Part shown: piece after piece, positions 62,461-64,000 of the stretch
Numbering within the stretch: position 1 is the stretch's first letter
Layout: each line of letters begins with the position of its first letter
Assembly: GCF_002813325.1 (NCBI RefSeq)
Contig: NZ_PHUG01000001.1
Location: 5,084,001 to 5,148,000 of the forward strand
DNA length: 64,000 nt
Reading direction: 5' to 3'
From: Janthinobacterium sp. 64
GTDB taxonomy: Bacteria > Pseudomonadota > Gammaproteobacteria > Burkholderiales > Burkholderiaceae_D
Translations under genes and position numbers: made by a program
Notes under the pieces: generated by a model
Told to the model about the DNA's origin: nothing
The model's database searches: none
Seen by the model: the letters and a program-made list of their open reading frames with translations, nothing else

Positions 62461-62889
62461 AGCAAGCCTTCAGAGGAGCTGTCAATCTGACATGATTGAC
62501 ATAAGCTTGCCAGCGGCACGCCCCGTGCCAGCCTGGCGAGCGGTTCGCCATGACAACGTCATCGAGCGCGAACGACAGCGTACTCCAGCGTGCCACCCGC
62601 GTTCAGTACAGGGTTGCCAGCAAGAATTTTTTCGCATCGTCTATACTTTCAGCTTGCACAAGTAGATAGCCAGACAAGTGTGGCTGCACCGGCCTGCCCG
62701 TTGCAAGCAAATACTTGCGTGTCGTCATGCATGTGGATGATGTAGTCATTCATCCTTTTCTCCTGTGCCGCGTGATAAAAAGAGAGCTGAATTGAGTATC
62801 CTGAGCAATCGCGAGCGCATGGTTTTACCCTCACCGCGTCAGTCCGTAGAGACAAGCTGTCCGGCCATGTCATTTTTGGAGCGCACATC
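62461..62889. other. 429-base stretch, mostly non-coding
   Basis: No conserved gene is seen. It contains the possible 34-codon minus-strand gene (62649-62753) and, at the right end, the leader and ribosome site (GGAG near 62878) of the next gene. No terminator of good quality follows azoR; the remaining sequence shows no clear repeat. Confidence 0.5.
62649..62753 (-). CDS. Possible 34-residue small protein
   Basis: Starts MNDYIIHMHDDTQVFACNGQ and ends LVWLSTCAS. The reason to list it is a good ribosome site on the minus strand (AGGAG, about 62761-62765) 7 bases before the ATG. The length is too short to judge coding potential, and I do not recognise it. Two cysteines and three histidines/aspartates cluster in it. 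Confidence 0.3.
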   Translation of the reverse strand: MNDYIIHMHDDTQVFACNGQAGAATLVWLSTCAS

Positions 62890-63144
62890 GTGCCGATAAA
62901 GTATGTTGATTTTTATGAAGTGAATTACACGGCAGAGCGCTTGCCCGGCTGCAAATTATGGGGCGCATACGTCGCCATCTATGCCCCCTCGTCCAACCCC
63001 ATGCACCGGGTGAATCTGCTGCGCAAGCGCCGGGTGTCGGCCGACCACCAGTTTGCAACGGAAGCGGACGCCATGGCGGAAGCGGGCGAGGTGGCCGTCA
63101 AGCTGGTCGAGCGGCGCCGGCGCCGCTATGTCTTCCATCCCTGA
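62890..63144 (+). CDS. Small basic hypothetical protein
   Basis: An 84-residue protein starting at GTG, 8 bases after GGAG. It contains VDFYEVNYTAERLPGCKLWG and ends in an arginine cluster (VKLVERRRRRYVFHP). No signal or membrane segment is visible. Function unknown. Followed after 115 bases by the isochorismatase-like gene. Confidence 0.6.
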   Translation: MPIKYVDFYEVNYTAERLPGCKLWGAYVAIYAPSSNPMHRVNLLRKRRVSADHQFATEADAMAEAGEVAVKLVERRRRRYVFHP

Positions 63145-63259
63145 CCTGACTTGTCCAGGCGCAAGTTATTGCGATTTGCAAGGTGTATGGCGGCTCCCGG
63201 ATTGGCGTGATGGCGATGTTGCCATTATCATGCAATACCCGCCACGCACGAGGACCGCC

Positions 63260-64000
63260 ATGAAACGCCAGCTGCACCTGCTCGTCATCGATCCGCAAAA
63301 CGACTTTTGCGACTTGCCCGCTACCTGGCTGCCACCGGATGCCGCACCGGCCCTGGCCGTGCCCGGCGCCCACGCCGACATGCTGCGTGTGGCGCAGCTG
63401 ATCCGTGAAGGGGGCGGCGGGCTGACGCAGATCAGCGTGACCCTCGACGCCCACCACCGCTACGACATCGCCCATCCCGCCTTCTGGCGCACGGGCGATG
63501 GCGGCCCCGTTGCGCCATTTACGCAGATCAGCGCGCAGCAGGTGCGCGACCGCCTTTTTCTGCCCGCCGCCAGCGGCGCCTTGCCGCGTGTGCTGGCCTA
63601 CCTCGATGCCTTGCAGCAAGCGGGGCGCTATCAATTGATGGTGTGGCCCGTGCATTGCGAGATCGGCAGCTGGGGCCAGAATATCCACGCGGCCGTGCGC
63701 GCCGCCTACAACGCCTGGGAAGTGGCCAACTTGCAAGTGGTGGCCAAGCTGAGCAAGGGTTCGAATCCGTGGACCGAGCATTACTCGGCCGTCATGGCCG
63801 AAGTGCCCGACGCGCAGGATGCGGCCACCCAGCTCAACCGCGCCTTCCTCGACACCTTGCTGCCGGCGCAGCAGATGTATGTCACGGGCGAGGCGGGCAG
63901 CCACTGCGTGAAAGCCAGCACCGAGCATATCGCCGACTATCTGCAAGCCCAGCAAGGCAAGCCGGCCCTGTCGCGCCTGGTGCTGCTGACGGACTGCATG
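63260..64000 (+). CDS. Isochorismatase-family cysteine hydrolase (nicotinamidase-like), cut by window edge
   Basis: An open frame of 247 codons that continues past the right edge, so the C-terminus is missing. The N-terminus MKRQLHLLVIDPQNDFCDLP holds the catalytic aspartate (D11), a lysine follows in VVAKLSKGSNPW, and the nucleophile cysteine in VTGEAGSHCVKAST, the D-K-C triad of nicotinamidases and isochorismatases. It may deamidate nicotinamide for NAD recycling, but related amidases cannot be excluded. GAGGA lies 5 bases before the ATG. Confidence 0.87.
   Translation, partial: MKRQLHLLVIDPQNDFCDLPATWLPPDAAPALAVPGAHADMLRVAQLIREGGGGLTQISVTLDAHHRYDIAHPAFWRTGDGGPVAPFTQISAQQVRDRLFLPAASGALPRVLAYLDALQQAGRYQLMVWPVHCEIGSWGQNIHAAVRAAYNAWEVANLQVVAKLSKGSNPWTEHYSAVMAEVPDAQDAATQLNRAFLDTLLPAQQMYVTGEAGSHCVKASTEHIADYLQAQQGKPALSRLVLLTDCM

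Overview
The window looks like chromosomal DNA of a high-GC betaproteobacterium of the Oxalobacteraceae (Janthinobacterium/Massilia-like). The reasons are the order rpsP-rimM-trmD-rplS followed by a CoA-pyrophosphatase Nudix gene, a CobD/CbiB-like gene and a DUF3579 gene; the etfBA-acyl-CoA dehydrogenase block; and short dispersed palindromes with a GGGGTC..GACCCC core. The assignment is inference from gene content, since no rRNA or other marker is present. I saw no tRNA, rRNA, CRISPR array, prophage, transposase or integrase. Both ends cut genes: an MFS transporter at the left and an isochorismatase-type hydrolase at the right.

Left part (1-21 kb): MFS transporter end, two hypothetical genes, a LytS/LytR-type two-component system, ugpQ, a histidine-rich TonB-dependent receptor of the zinc-uptake (ZnuD) type divergent from a Fur/Zur regulator with a perfect palindrome between them, alaS, a TusA-like gene, etfBA with an acyl-CoA dehydrogenase, two small envelope genes, the ribosomal/tRNA-modification operon, and Nudix, CbiB-like, DUF3579 and CBS-domain genes.

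Middle (21-37.5 kb): an N-acetylglucosamine/chitin-oligosaccharide utilisation region. A GntR regulator stands divergent from a TonB-dependent receptor, followed by a NagX-like acyltransferase and, on the other strand, a TPR protein. Then a long minus-strand operon reads (in transcription order) BadF-type GlcNAc kinase, second GntR regulator, nagA, SIS-domain deaminase (NagB-II), ABC substrate-binding protein, two permeases, an AmpG-like MFS permease and a UgpC-type ATPase. Gene overlaps and tight spacing link most of these genes. The inferred route is outer-membrane import, inner-membrane import (ABC and/or MFS), phosphorylation, deacetylation and deamination to fructose-6-phosphate.

Right part (37.7-64 kb): small hypothetical genes including a lysine-rich micropeptide, gspA-gspB, an acid phosphatase/phospholipase C-family protein, mobB, a YjfB-like motility protein, then the most interesting locus: a secreted four-cysteine DUF2282 precursor followed by a single protein fusing a DUF692 (MNIO) enzyme to a DUF2063 domain. 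This is a bufferin-type, probably copper-binding, RiPP system in compact two-gene form. After it come an S4-domain protein, fumC, a short FimV-like protein, an orphan FliT, an HDOD protein, an M13 peptidase, a methyltransferase, CsbD, an S9 peptidase, a MATE exporter, a beta/gamma-crystallin protein, cbpA-cbpM, a LysR/azoR divergent pair, and the truncated hydrolase.
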